This document shows, piece by piece, positions 12,671-24,404 of a stretch of 64,000 nt of DNA. The stretch covers positions 1 through 64,000 of the forward strand of contig JAPXFQ010000787.1 of the NCBI GenBank assembly GCA_028564705.1, read 5' to 3'. Source of the stretch: Apricaphanius iberus. Its lineage: Eukaryota; Chordata; Actinopteri; Cyprinodontiformes; Aphaniidae. Numbering within the stretch: the first letter of the stretch is position 1; each line of letters begins with the position of its first letter. The position numbers and the translations under genes were made by a program. The notes beneath the pieces were generated by a model. That model saw nothing but the letters and a program-made list of their open reading frames with translations. It ran no database searches and was not told where the DNA came from.

Positions 12671-14251
12671 TACACTACCGTTCAAAGGTTTGGGGTCACA
12701 TTGAAATGTCCTTATTTTTGAAGGAAAAGCACTGTACTTTTCAATGAAGATAACTTTAAACTAGTCTTAACTTTAAAGAAACACACGCTATACATTGCTA
12801 ATGTGGTAAATGACTATTCTAGCTGCAAATGTCTGGTTTTTGATGCAATATCTACATAGGCGTATAGAGGCCCATTTCCAGCAACTGTCACTCCAGTGTT
12901 CTAATGGTACAATGTGTTTGCTCATTCGCTCAGAAGGCTAATTGATGATTAGAAAACCCTTGTGCAATCATGTTCACACATCTGAAAACAGTTTTGTCGG
13001 TACAGAGAAGCTACAAAACTGACCTTCCTTTGAGCAGATTGAGTTTCTGGAGCATCACATTTGTGGGGTCAATTAAACGCTCAAAATGGCCAGAAAAAGA
13101 GAACTTTCATCTGAAACTCGACAGTCTATTCTTGTTCTTAGAAATGAAGGCTATTCCATGCGAGAAATTGCTAAGAAATTGAAGATTTCCTACAACGGTG
13201 TGTACTACTCCCTTCAGAGGACAGCACAAACAGGCTCTAACCAGAGTAGAAAAAGAAGTGGGAGGCCGCGTTGCACAACTGAGCAAGAAGATAAGTACAT
13301 TAGAGTCTCTAGTTTGAGAAACAGACGCCTCACAGGTCCCCAACTGGCATCTTCATTAAATAGTACCCGCAAAACACCAGTGTCAACATCTACAGTGAAG
13401 AGGCGGCTGCGGGATTCTGGGCTTCAGGGCAGAGTGGCAAAGAAAAAGCCATATCTGAGACTGGCCAATAAAAGAAAAAGATTAAGATGGGCAAAAGAAC
13501 ACAGACATTGGACAGAGGAAGACTGGAAAAAAGTGCTGTGGACGGATGAATCCAAGTTTGAGGTGTTTGGATCACAAAGAAGAACGTTTGTGAGACGCAG
13601 AACAACTGAAAAGATGCTGGAAGAATGCCTGACGCCATCTGTTAAGCATGGTGGAGGTAATGTGATGGTCTGGGGTTGCTTTGGTGCTGGTAAGGTGGGA
13701 GATTTGTACAGGGTAAAAGGGATTCTGAATAAGGAAGGCTATCACTCCATTTTGCAACGCCATGCCATACCCAGTGGACAGCGCTTGATTGGAGCCAATT
13801 TCATCCTACAACAGGACAATGACCCAAAACACACCTCGAAATTGTGCAAGAACTATTTAGAGAAGAAGCAGGCAGCTGGTATTCTATCGGTAATGGAGTG
13901 GCCAGCGCAGTCACCAGATTTGAACCCCGTTGAGCTGTTGTGGGAGCAGCTTGACCGTATGGTACGCAAGAAGTGCCCATCCAACCAATCCAAATTGTGG
14001 GAGCTGCTTCTAGAAGCGTGGGGTGCAATTTCTCCAGATTACCTCAACAAATTAACAGCTAGAATGCCAAAGGTCTGCAATGCTGTAATTGCTGCAAATG
14101 GAGGATTCTTTGATGAAAGCAAAGTTTGATGTAAAAACAATCTTATTTCAAATAAAAATCATTATTTCTAACCTTCTCAATGTCTTGACTCTATTTTTTA
14201 TTCATTTCACAACGTAAAGTTTGGGTGACCCCAAACTTTTGAAGGGTAGTG

Positions 14252-14253
<2 letters not shown>
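12671..14253 (+). mobile_element. Complete Tc1-superfamily transposon (DD38E, Intruder-like)
   Basis: The ends are TACACTACCGTTCAAAGG at 12671 and its inverted partner ending at 14253, giving a TIR of about 29 bp with a couple of mismatches (GTTTGGGGTCAC is shared). The element is 1583 bp and sits inside a TA microsatellite, so the TA target duplication is embedded in TATATA on both sides. It encloses a single uninterrupted transposase. By end sequence and by the 38-residue catalytic spacing it fits the DD38E branch of Tc1 transposons that has been called Intruder; that family name is from memory. Confidence 0.9.
13086..14129 (+). CDS. Tc1-superfamily transposase, intact, DD38E
   Basis: A 347-residue frame with no stop or frameshift. 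It cuts the element out at its inverted repeats and inserts it at TA dinucleotides, acting in the nucleus. Residues 1-115 form the bipartite paired-like DNA-binding region (helix-turn-helix around 22-45, the SGRPR hook at 58-62, a second HTH about 75-112). Basic residues at 118-135 may be the nuclear localisation signal. The catalytic domain shows Asp154 (WTDESKF), Asp244 (LQQDNDPKH) and Glu283 (NPVELLW). There are 38 residues between Asp244 and Glu283, against 34 in Sleeping Beauty-type enzymes; the extra residues lie around KKQAAGIL. The Gly-rich box GGGNVMVWGCF is at 189-199. The start is chosen as the ATG giving the MARKRELSSETR N-terminus; an upstream ATG at 12970 is in another frame. Intactness suggests recent arrival, but activity cannot be judged from sequence. 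Confidence 0.92.
   Translation: MARKRELSSETRQSILVLRNEGYSMREIAKKLKISYNGVYYSLQRTAQTGSNQSRKRSGRPRCTTEQEDKYIRVSSLRNRRLTGPQLASSLNSTRKTPVSTSTVKRRLRDSGLQGRVAKKKPYLRLANKRKRLRWAKEHRHWTEEDWKKVLWTDESKFEVFGSQRRTFVRRRTTEKMLEECLTPSVKHGGGNVMVWGCFGAGKVGDLYRVKGILNKEGYHSILQRHAIPSGQRLIGANFILQQDNDPKHTSKLCKNYLEKKQAAGILSVMEWPAQSPDLNPVELLWEQLDRMVRKKCPSNQSKLWELLLEAWGAISPDYLNKLTARMPKVCNAVIAANGGFFDESKV

Positions 14254-14290
<37 letters not shown>
14254..14290. repeat. (TA)n microsatellite
   Basis: A TA run directly abutting the transposon end; a shorter TA run precedes the element at 12660-12670. Together they show the element landed in a TA microsatellite. Confidence 0.85.
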
Positions 14291-14292
<2 letters not shown>

Positions 14293-16229
14293 ACCCTGCA
14301 GATTACAATTTCAATCTCAATCAATCCCAACCTCTCTGGAAAATGTCCACACAATATATCCATCACTCTGACAACAAAATTAAATGAGCTTAAATCACCA
14401 GCATGTCCACATACTCTCTTAGAAAACACAAAATACTCCACCAGCTATTTAGCTTAGCAGAATAACCATAACAAAATTAAATGTTTCCGATGACACATTT
14501 TCCATGTAGAGGTTCCGATAATTATGAGATGTTAATTCAACTGATCCTAGAACTTTTACCTTGAGGTCCATCGACCAGGCTGTCTGTCATTAATGGGTTT
14601 TATTCAGTAGAGCTGTTAGGCTGGTAACATATCAGATGGAGAGGGTTTGTTCATAAAACCAGATATGACTCACTAGACCCCTCGTCCTGAAGCGCTTGCT
14701 TCTGACGCATACAGCTGGCCAGCTTCCACTGCTCCTCTGTCGTGATCCACTGGTGGGGAATCGAAGAAAATTAGTGGACATCTGCTTTGGCCTGTTGTAA
14801 GAAGTCTTCTAAGTAGTGAAGCCTCAGAATTAGGGGTCAAGTTGGTCTGTTTAAATGTAGCCACATTCAAAAATACCAATTTATCCGGCTTTTTAACAGT
14901 AAATTTAGGAATATATCTGTCCTCATGGAGAGAATAGGCCCCGGCACCTCATCAAGCCAGATGGCATAAAAATTCTCTGAGGTCAAACAAAACAGAGACC
15001 CAGAATCAGAGTAAACAACTTTTTTTTTTTTAAGCAAACAAAAAGGCGTACAAACTGCAAGAAAAACAGCTTTTAGGGAGTTTTATTGAAGGTGGAACTT
15101 AAAACATCCCCATGGTTTTCTTGCCTGAAAGTTTGTGGGAAAAACAAACATCTGCAGTTCAGCAATGAACATTTAGAGATTCATTAAACTGTTTCAGGAA
15201 CCCAGGTTGTAAAGTCTTTGGATAATTAAATACTGTTAAAAAAAGTATTGTTATCAACTGTAGCCATTATATTTGTTAGTCGTCAAGCATAAATAAAATG
15301 ATTGCTGAACTGGTTTTGTGTTTCCTGTTCTAAGATCACCTGTAGGTTTTAATAGTTTTAATCACCCAAGTCAGTCTTCCTTTAAGGTTTTGTTAATTGC
15401 TACTTCTCCTGTAGCTGCTAGTTGTGCTAAAATGTTAATGTCATGGAAACAAAAACCAGCAAAGATTCAATTTTCGTCATTGATTTTTTTTTAAATATTA
15501 TTATTGTTTAATGCATTGTTAAGTCATTTAAAAAATCAAAATGCTATTAATGTTCCGAGTTTTAAACGCCTGCTTTCCAATGTTTGGTGCAAGCTTTATA
15601 GCCTATGGCTTAATGCGAACTTTTAATTAAATAAGAGCAAATGGAGATCCGTTTTATGTATTTTTAATTTCTATCCTCATTCATTTTCATCTCCAACCAA
15701 TAAAAAAGGTTAATATTAAAAAAAAATTAGTCTTATCTCTACTTTTTACATAGTTAGTTGTGCTAATATGCAAAGGATACCTCTTTATACAAGAATATTT
15801 ATTTAGCTCTAAATACACCAAAAGGGTGGAGATCCAGTTTCTGCTTTTCATCCTATATTTCTTTGAATCTCCTAAGCTTTATATTTATGTTAACAATCCA
15901 GTTAGGTGTTAAGTTACTTTTCCAGCCTTATGAGAGCTTCAAATTGCTACTTTTCCTGGACTTGCTAACATGCTAATGCTAGCTTATATGGAAACGAGTA
16001 TAAAATTTTACTTCAGTTTTGAATTGCTTTTGTGAAAAAAGGGAAATTATTAATGTTTTTGAAAGCATGTGTGTGTCTAAAGATTGTTTGGGGTGTTTTT
16101 GATGATTCTGAAGAGTTATTTGTGAGTGTTTGACATTTGAGGTTTCAGTTATGTTTGTGTTGCTTTGTTGTTGCTCAGCAGGTCTTGCCATATTCAATTG
16201 ATGGGTAGTCTTTTAAAGATCTTTCCAAA
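14291..16229. other. Noncoding, no feature recognised
   Basis: AT-rich, low-complexity in places, no domain-bearing frame on either strand. Confidence 0.5.
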
Positions 16230-16635
16230 CCCCTTGCTGCATTTTGGTCCTACTCTAATCTCATCAAACCTCTTTGCAGATTACCGAGCCACCTTAACTG
16301 TCTCCTCACGATGTGGAGGAGCAGGAGCTCTACTCTGAGCTCCTCCTGGATGACCAAGCTTCTCACCATCTTTCTAAGGGATAGCAGACACCCTTTCAAG
16401 AAAACTCATTTCACCTATTTATATCCATGATCTCATTCTTTTGGTCACTACCCAGAGGTTGTAACCATTGGTTTACTGGTTGATCTACATTCCACAGTAA
16501 GAACGTTATCAACCAGTAAATCTCTCTTCACCGAGACAGACTGCCGACTCCGAACCAATCTGGCTCTTGAGCTCCAGCTTAATTTTTCCCTCATCCATGA
16601 ACAAGCCCACAAGATACTTAAACTCCTCATAGTAG
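16230..16635 (-). mobile_element. LINE reverse-transcriptase tail fragment
   Basis: On the minus strand the sequence reads as the degraded C-terminal part of an RTE-like fish LINE: a GAGGAGTTTAAGTATCTT start (about 16632), a block ending in VKRDLLVDNV near 16500, then a long purine-rich stretch matching the region where intact copies encode the conserved post-RT segment, ending with a GTGGCTCGG block near 16285. Stops and frame losses throughout. The family assignment is from remembered consensus features. Confidence 0.6.
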
Positions 16636-18244
16636 ATTATTACAACTTAAAGCCTAACTTGCATTTTCATTGTGTGTGAACAGTGTTATATGTGTGTTGG
16701 CGAGTAAAATGTGAAAGAAACCTGTGGTGCTGAGTCTAGTCTAAGTGTTTATAGATCATTTCTTTCAGCTGTTTATTCGGCTGTCCAGTTTTCTCTAGCT
16801 TGGTAAGTTAAAGCCCCCAGGAATAAAAAAATCAATTTGTTATGGGCATAGCGATATAGCAGCTGACGGTGGACAGAATGGTATATTCATATAATATAAT
16901 ATGGGAGGAAGATTGACTATACAGACAAAGTGGAGCAGATACTAGTACATGTAAATGCAATGTTTGTTTCCATCCAATATCCTTTAGTAGATCAACACTA
17001 ATGACTGCAGCTGAAGCACTCAGTGTAGATCTCTGCAGACTCAAAGCATTCATGAACAGCTGGTTGGCTCCATTCTGAAATAATCAATTCAAACTAATTA
17101 TCTGATTGCTTCTAAGACAGCACCTTTTCAGATATAAACAAGCAGGAGGAAGTTCATTTTCTAATATCTAAACTTTATTTAGATCTTAACATGTTTGCTA
17201 CAAGTCAGGATCAAATAAGACAAATTTTCTATGGTATTTCAACAAATCTTGCTTTTTGATACATAAATATAGACTAAGTGGACACAGTGTTCCCAAGGTC
17301 ACCTGCTTGGTCCTGGAAAGCCACTGCAAATGCTTAACATGTCAATGATCAATAAAATATCAAGATATATGGGGAGCTAATCTAAGAAAAGATTCTAATT
17401 GGTTGCAGGATCAGAAAGACTTTTTGCTGCTGGAAGATGTTATAAAAAATTATGACGAACAGTCAAGAGACCAAACAGAGAAGGATCTTAAATAAAAAAA
17501 AAAAAAAATACTGTGTGGGAAAACATAGAATTTGATACAAATATTTTCAAGATCTACATGAATGTGGAAAAAATTTGAATTAATGGATCACTCGTCCGTC
17601 CGTCCGTCCGTCCGTCCGTCCATCCTTTCACCAATCCAGAGTTGAAGTTTCCATATTTAAAATTTGATCGTTGTATAAACACCTGCAATAATATCACAAT
17701 ATTTAAATGTTTAAACTTTTTTATTTTAAATATATTTCAATTCATTTTTCAATTAATTTAAGCCTTTTCACATTATTCAGCAGATAGTAAAAAAGCTTCT
17801 GGAAGTGTTTTATGTGAGCACACAAAAAATATATCATAATAATTTTATTACACTGCTTCCAGTGTTTTTTTTTTCCCTGAACAGTAATGAAAAAATATAT
17901 ATTTTATTGTTTCTTTAAAAAAAGTAGTGTTGGATACTGATATCTGTGCTGCAGATATCTACATAGTGGAGAGTCATTCCAGCAGCACATGGCAGGTATT
18001 TATAATGAATTACTGCTGACATTCTGACAGACAGCTGTTACTCCTCATTCATACCCAGCAGCACCAAATAAGATAACCAGCATACTCCTCTGCCAGAATC
18101 ATTCAGCTCCAAATGAGGTGTCAGAAACTAAACTGATAAACGAGTCTGAGGTAATTACTTAGAAATGTAATTATTGATGTTTTGTCTTGGGCCTAATAGT
18201 GTATTAGTGCCGTTAGAATACTGATCATCCTTCAGTTACACATA
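16636..18244. other. Noncoding, includes a (CGTC)n microsatellite
   Basis: No gene supported. Bases 17593-17621 are a CGTC tetranucleotide run (about seven units). The rest is AT-rich with homopolymer A and T runs. Confidence 0.5.
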
Positions 18245-18418
18245 TCGTTTGGCAAAAAATTATTTGACAGCTACGCATTGTGCAATTTGTCCCACTTAAA
18301 AAGATGAGATGGGTATGTGATATTCATCATAGGTATGCTTCAACTGTGAGAAAGGGAATGTAAAAAAAAACTGCAAAAAATCACAGTGAATGATTTGTAA
18401 GAGAAATGTATTTGTATA

Positions 18419-18540
18419 CTGCGATGAACTGGCAATCTGTGCAGGGTGTACCCTGTCTCTCGCCCGTTGACTGCTGGAGATAGGCACCAGCCCCCCCACG
18501 ACCCCCTAAGGATTATTCAGAAAATGGATGGGTAGATTTA
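18419..18540 (+). repeat. Dispersed fish retroelement tail
   Basis: The block runs from GATGAACTGGC through a CAGGGTGTACCC core and CTGGAGATAGGCACCAGC to an ATGGATGG-type 3' end. This module is very common in teleost genomes as a non-LTR 3' tail. It interrupts the Tc1 5' region. Confidence 0.65.
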
Positions 18541-18745
18541 TTTGTATTATGGTGATGAAAATAAGGATTTATGATCTACAAGAAAGCAAGAATTCTGGCC
18601 AACACAGAACTGTTACGCCGTCTTTGAGAGCCTGTTTTATCCTCCACTCGTTACCTGTAATACTGATACCGGTTTAAACTTGTTATCTTTATGAAAGACA
18701 CCTGTCTACACCTTCACACAGTCAAGCTCCAGCATCCACCATAAA

Positions 18746-20107
18746 CAGTGATACTCCATAATTTCGCCCTGACCTAGCATGTCAAACATCAACACACAAC
18801 TGAGGACACACTCTGGACTTAATTTTTAGCAAAGTGTTAAATATCTCCAACATCTCAGTAATTGGGATTGCTTGCCTGACCATTTCTGTGTTTTCTTTGT
18901 AAGTACCTTCTTTGCTTAACTGTCTAGCCAGAGCCAAGCTCATTGAACAAGCTGGTAGAAAATGCTTTAAAATTTCAGACATCATTGATTCAATTGCTCC
19001 AACTAACATTAAAGTAGTCTTGGGCAGAAAGAAGCCTCGTTGGAGTAGTGATCCACTAGTATGTTGTGAAAAAATTGTGTTGACCGGCCAATAGAAAATG
19101 GCGGAAGAGACAAAAATCAAATGTGGGGTTCCCCAGGGACCACCCTAGGGTCTCTGCTATTTAATATCTACATACTCCCACTAGTAATAAGATTAGTTAT
19201 CACAGATATGCACACTATACTCAGCTCTACATTATAGTGTCTTCAGCTGACTTTAGACCAATCCAAGTCCAATTCCTAAAACCCAAACCTCAAATGAATG
19301 CATTGGGCAAATCAAAGGATGGATGCGCCATAATTTTCCCCAGCTGAACATAAAGAAACAAAACAAGAAGAGGAACGAACAAGAGTCTGCACACAACTTC
19401 AGGTAATGCAACTACAAATTAATGATCAGGCCTAAAATGTAGGTGTAGTGATGGACTCAAACCTGAATCTCCAATGTCACATAAAAGCTAAACAAGGTCA
19501 GCCTTCTGTCATCTGATGATCATTTCTAGGATTAAAGGACTAATGTTGCAATAGGACCTTGAAAAATTCCTCCATGCATTCATCTTTACTCGGATTGATA
19601 ACTGCAACAGCGTCCTCACAGGTCTACCTAAAAAGTCAGTCAGACAGCTGAAACAGAACACTGCTGCTCGCATCCTCACTAGAACCAAGAAAGTAGAGCA
19701 CATCACCCCAATTCAAAAGTCATTACACCTGCTCTCTGTAGATCAGGGAATAGACAGGGAAAATACTCTGACTAGTTTATAAATCATTAAAACCAAACAT
19801 GGAGAAGCAGGTTTTTATTTCTATGCTCTCCTTATTTGGAACAAACTTCCAGACTACTGCAAAGCTGCTGAAACACTGAGTTCCTTCTAAACAAAGCTAA
19901 AAAAGCATCCATTTAGAGCTTACCATAAATAAGTGATTAATAGGGGGAATGTCTTGTGTTTTAAATGTCTCATATGTTATGTGTTTCTAATGTTGTGTTG
20001 TATGCTTTTGCTCTTTTGTTGGTGCTCTTATTTTATCCCCTATTAACCCAGGGCACATTGAATTTCCTTGTTGTTGAAGGTGTGCTCTAAAAATGAAGTT
20101 AAGTTGC
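18746..20107 (+). mobile_element. Degenerate LINE fragment (RT to 3' tail)
   Basis: The RT core motif GVPQGTTLGSLLFNIY is readable near 19119-19165, and a decayed ADD-like region follows near 19200-19220. Further on, the post-RT block IDNCNSVLTGLP is recognisable near 19592-19630 (GGATTGATAACTGCAAC) and a WNKLPDYCKAAE block near 19840-19870. The 3' end finishes with an AAGTTAAGTTGCCTTGCCTTG-like tail near 20090-20107. Stops and frameshifts in every domain. Confidence 0.65.
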
Positions 20108-20255
20108 CTTGCCTTGACTCAACCTGGGGTTCCATGTAAGATCGCACCTTGTGGGGTACACATAATCTTGAGAACGATGAGGAAACAGGCCAGAACTGCA
20201 CAGGGGCAACTGGTCAATGACCTGTACAGAGCTGGGACTACAGTAACTACAGTAA

Positions 20256-20825
20256 GTTCTCCATTGTTTGTTTTTTTAATTGCAAACCAATTCTCGGCCA
20301 GGACAGCAGGAGGTACTAACTTTTCATTGTGGCTAGGCCTAGTATCTGCCTACTATTGCAGCGTGGTTTCAGTATTTTTTCTTCAGTCTCTGAGTCCCCT
20401 CAGGGAGAGATGGACGACAAAAAAAAAGTTTTGATTAAGGTCTAAAGCTTTTTACTAGAAGTGCAGCTCATTAAAGACTCTAAAAACACATGGACACAAA
20501 CACACGGCAGCCTTTTTTGTTGTTTTTTCTACACCTCATTGTGTTAAAAATTTTCACAAGACAAGATTAGATAAATTATCCTTTCAATATAAAGCTGCAT
20601 TACCTACTGATTACAGCGGCTATAGAGACCTGTTCTGGTGAAACAATTCTGGCTGTTGCTGAACTGGCCAATCACAGGCATACACTCTCTGTTGACGGAG
20701 ACGGATAGTTACAAAATGGGCCTCTACTCTGTCCATTGTTGTGTAGGTGACAGAGAGTCCTTGCGTCGACGGATAATGGCGCTGTCAGTCCGTTTCCGTC
20801 AAAACTGAGTAGTATAAACTAGGCT
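20256..20825. repeat. Unclassified dispersed element, copy 1
   Basis: Inserted in the Tc1 transposase sequence. Bases 20258-20393 and 20445-20520 match, in inverted orientation, blocks at 31955-32070 and 31816-31895. Both copies also end with GTATAAACTAGGCTT in the same genomic orientation, which implies that motif is a terminal inverted repeat. No protein is encoded. Probably a non-autonomous DNA transposon. Confidence 0.6.
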
Positions 20826-21210
20826 TTGGTAACATACTATGTCATCATGAATTAAAATCATGCAGTGCTCGAAAGGGTCCCCCTGCTTAAGCCAGCACAT
20901 TTCCAGGCCTGTTTAAAGATCTTCAGAGACCATCTGGAGGATCCAGAAGAGGACTGGTAGAATGTCATGTGTTCAGATGAGATCAAAATAGAACTCTTTG
21001 GTAGAAACACCATTTTCCTTGTTTTGAGGAAGAAGAATGCTGAGATGCATCCCAAGAACACCATACCCACTGTGAAGCATTATGTTTTGGTGCTGCTTTT
21101 CTGCAAAGGGGACAGGACAACTGATCTGTATTAAGGAAAGGACGAATAGGGCATTGAAGATGAAATAGGGCTTGTTCTTCCAGCATGACAATGATCCTAA
21201 ACATAATGCT

Positions 21211-22008
21211 GCATTCAGACCGCAGGCTTTGTCAGCGTCAGCAACGTCAAGATTACATATTAAGTCTATGGTGGAGGCCGTTGGAGGAGCGTCACTGTCT
21301 TTGCGGCGCTTTGTGACCTTTGGCTCCATCAACTTTTCAAGCTTTTCCTGCTTCAAAGCTCATACAACCAGCAACGCAGAAGTTTAGCTACTGTAGTTGA
21401 ACTTTTGACAGTGCTGACGGCCCTGAAGCGGCGCGTTAACCAATCAGAGCTTGTCAATGTCAATACACGTATTTTGAATGTAGCGGGAGCAGGAAAAACC
21501 TACATTTTAAGTCTAGAAAATGCAGATTTAAAAAGTCATAAATAACACTTACCAAAGACAGATGGACAGGTGCTCTTCGGGAGGAATAGAGTGCCTTTAG
21601 TTCGTGTCCTGGTAGGAGATTTAAGCTCCGATGCGGCCCAGGAGGTCGTAAAATTAGGCACGGGCCAGACAGAAGTAGAGATGAAAGCGAACCTCATCCA
21701 TACGTAGCTCCTGGAGCAAATGGTTAAACTCCCCAAATTCAGAACGCATCCGTAGAATAGGGTGTGTCCACAACCGGCGCTTATGTTGCCGAAGTCGACG
21801 CTGTCTAGCTTTATTTAGCAAATAAAGCCAAGCCACGCTCTCAATACTATCTGCCATAGTTCAGAACGTACAGCAACAAAAGAAGCCCCGCCCATGCGTT
21901 TTTTTTTTTGCTCAGAGGTGGCAGACTTTGTAAGCTTCAACATAGAAGCGTCAAACTAGATGCTCTGTGAGCTTTGCCTAACGCTGACAAAGCTCTTGGT
22001 CTGAATGC
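21211..22008 (-). mobile_element. PIF/Harbinger element with decayed transposase
   Basis: Terminal inverted repeats GCATTCAGACC...CTTTGTCAGCGT at 21211-21241 and 21978-22008 match at about 26 of 31 positions. On the minus strand, from about 21857 to 21540, sequence typical of the N-terminus of Harbinger-type (HARBI1-like) transposases is visible: WTHPILRMRSEFGEFNHL, then a LLQELRMDEVRFHLYF block, then a frame change leading to a DLLGRI-like block. The DDE catalytic core is missing, so it is an internally deleted, non-autonomous copy. The target-site duplication is not clear. Confidence 0.7.
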
Positions 22009-22496
22009 ACCATAAGAAAAACTGGCTACCAGTCCGCTTCAGAATCAAATTTAAAATCTTAATATTTGTTTATAAAGTCCTTCATGGTTTGGCACCTACT
22101 TTTCTGACTTACTCTCTCCTTACATTCCAGCGTGGTCTCTTATGTCAGCAGAGCAGTATCTACTACAAGTTCCCAATGCTAGATATCAGGGTCGTGGCAG
22201 CCGCACTTTTTCGATCTATGGTCCTTCACTTCGGAATTATATTCTGCTGCCAGCAAGGCAGTCACCAACCTTTGGACACTTTAAGTCAACTTAACTCAAA
22301 ACTTACTTTTATTCTGTACCCTTTTTTTTTCGACTTAATTACATTTAATTTATTTTATATTTGTGGTGTTTTTTAAAGTTCTATTTTATTCTTTTAATCT
22401 ATTGATTATTTTTATCTGTGTATTTTTGTTTTGGAATGTACAGCTTCTTGGTCAGCTCTCAAGCTATCACAAAGTGTGCTTTATGAATAAACTTGG
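22009..22496 (+). mobile_element. LINE 3' fragment
   Basis: Encodes the post-RT region NWLPVRFRIKFKILIFVYK then VLHGLAPTFLT (22020-22110), a decayed SRTFSIYGPSLWN block near 22195-22240, and a 3' end with GTGCTTTATGAATAAACTTGG, typical of L2/CR1-type fish LINE tails. It lies directly next to the Harbinger end and interrupts the Tc1 transposase. Confidence 0.65.
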
Positions 22497-22924
22497 TATG
22501 GTAAATAAGTGGCTTAGTAAAAAGGATTTCAAGGTTTTGGAGTGACCTAGCCAGTCTCCACACCTCAATCCAATAGAGAAGCTGTAGAGGGAATTGAAGG
22601 TCCATGTTGTCCAGTGACAGACCCAAAACATTACAGCTCTGGACAAGATCTGCATGAAAGAATGTGCCAAAATATCAGCGAACCTGGTGAAGACCTACAG
22701 GAGACATTTCACATCAGACATGCCAATTAAGATTACATTGCAAAGTATTGAGGGGAAGTTTTGTTTTTCTCTAAATACTTATTTTCTGGACTATTATACA
22801 TATTAATTCTTTAAAAATTATACAATGTGATTTCCTGGATTCACATTCGGTCTCTCAAATTACTGACCTCTTCTTTTTAAGTGGGACAACTTGTGGCTGC
22901 TAAATACTGTTTTGCCCCACTGTA

Positions 22925-24404
22925 AATGTGAACAGTCTATCAGTCAAGTACACCTACATCAGAGGTGTCAAAGTCAAGGCCCGAGAAACTAATCCAGCCC
23001 GCTATGGCCATTGTTGCGGCCCTGTAGACTGTAGAGGACCATATACATATCATTTTTAAGTTCTCTTTATATGCACCTAAATACCCTTTTATCATTCAAA
23101 TCAGTGTTTATTTGAGAAGTCCCAAATCCCATCATTATGGGAAACAAACACAAGAAGTGTAGTTGCTTTAATTGTCCCCCAGTGATCATCCCTGGAGTTA
23201 AAAATATCTTACTATCTGATGTGTGGAGGAATAATCTCTGTATAGCAAGAGGTTCTCAAACCTGAGCACAATGTGACCTGAGTGTAAACATTGAAGTGTG
23301 TTTCCAGGAAACCAATGTTTTAAAAAAAATGTTTCTCGCCAGTGTGTCTTCCTGAATGTGTATTTTTTAAGGCTTTAAGGTCATAATGACCAGATTCAAT
23401 GTGGTTGGTCAGTTTGTTTTTGCAGTATGGGTTTGAACAAGTCTTCATCAATGAACCCTGATGTCCTGCTGGTGAGTAAAACCTGAATTTAGCTTTAGAA
23501 TAACAAAAAGGAAAGGAGGAGTGCAGATTCACTCAGGAGGACTCACATCCCCAGAACATTTCAAAAGCAGCTTGAAAAGAAGCAAAAACTCTATAAAAGC
23601 TGATCTAATGGTGATTCCCTGCTGTTATCTGAGAGTGCTCCATCAGAAAGGCTTCTGCAGGTTGCTGGACATGATTTCTTTCTCCACCTTGACCAACAAA
23701 TTGATTAGCAAAGTTTGTGGAGAAAGTTTTACCTGGAGGGAAACTCTTAAGAAATTACTGGACTATCTGTTTTTACTTTAAGAAGTTTTAGTTTGATTCT
23801 GATATGCATTGAAAAAAAAAAGGTTCTGTTTGTTGTAAATTCTTAAATTTAGATATGCTCATTCAAATCAAAGCGAAAAAGAGTGTAAAAAATACCATTC
23901 AGGGTTTTATATGTTCATTAACCCTCCAAAAATGCCAGCATATTCGTCCTAGATACTGACCTGTCATGATTGTTTTAAAACAATATTTCGGAAGAGAATC
24001 AGTTGATTTGATTAAGATGAATTTGGGGTAAAGTTTCTATTACCACGAAACCACTGTTTCAGGTTTTCTAAAGTATTGATTTCTTTGTCTTGGCAACTAG
24101 CTCATTTCAGTTGTTTTCGAATCAGTACCAGTATCTGAGCTCGCAGCCTTTATTATTGTGTAACATGGATTTGTGAAGCGTCTCCGTAATGAAATTTGTG
24201 TTACGTTTTCACAGATTACGATATTTTTGGTGAATTCTCATTAAAAAGGCTCTAGAACCTTCTAAAAGTCACTTTGCCTCAGGAAGAGTATTTTTTTTTA
24301 TTTCATCCTGTGGTGCCACCTTCATTTATTGAGCATTCTCAAAAAAATTTAAAAAATTGAGTTTTGACAGCACGTCTTTGTTCAAACTGGTCAAATTTAC
24401 AGTT
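22925..24404. other. Noncoding with a possible zinc-finger remnant
   Basis: Bases 22960-23000 start CAGAGGTGTCAAAGTC followed by AGGCCCG, resembling hAT-type termini, but I see no partner end. On the minus strand 23320-23532, a frame contains CSNPYCKNKLTNHIESGHY and then HTGEK, the hallmark linker of C2H2 zinc-finger arrays. Only one and a half finger-like units are visible and the spacing is degraded, so I read it as a possible zinc-finger pseudogene fragment. Nothing else supported. Confidence 0.35.

Larger units (their letters stand above)
20108..22745 (+). pseudogene. Tc1 transposase, shattered by insertions
   Basis: Recognisable transposase pieces: the end of the DNA-binding region (20108-20255), a stretch reaching the first catalytic block with TCAGATGAGATCAAAATAGAACTC near 20975-21000 and the following W/G block (21000-21120), the second-Asp block ending CATGACAATGATCC near 21182-21197, and after two nested elements the SPHLNPIEKL region at about 22555-22585 (normally SPDLNPIE). 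The remnant then runs to a decayed C-terminus near 22745. Numerous stops; non-functional. Confidence 0.75.
18245..22922 (+). mobile_element. Tc1-like transposon fossil with at least five nested insertions
   Basis: The right end, finishing TTTTGCCCCACTG at 22922 followed by TA, is clear. The left end at 18245 is a decayed version (GGCAAAAAATTATTTGACAGC) after TA. Between them the Tc1 sequence is split into pieces: the 5' region to about 18418 and 18541-18745, transposase segments at about 20108-20255, 20826-21210 and 22497-22745, and the 3' end. What was about 1.6 kb is now 4.7 kb because of a LINE/SINE tail, two LINE fragments, an unclassified repeat and a Harbinger element. The nesting order shows the Tc1 copy is the oldest layer. 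Confidence 0.8.
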
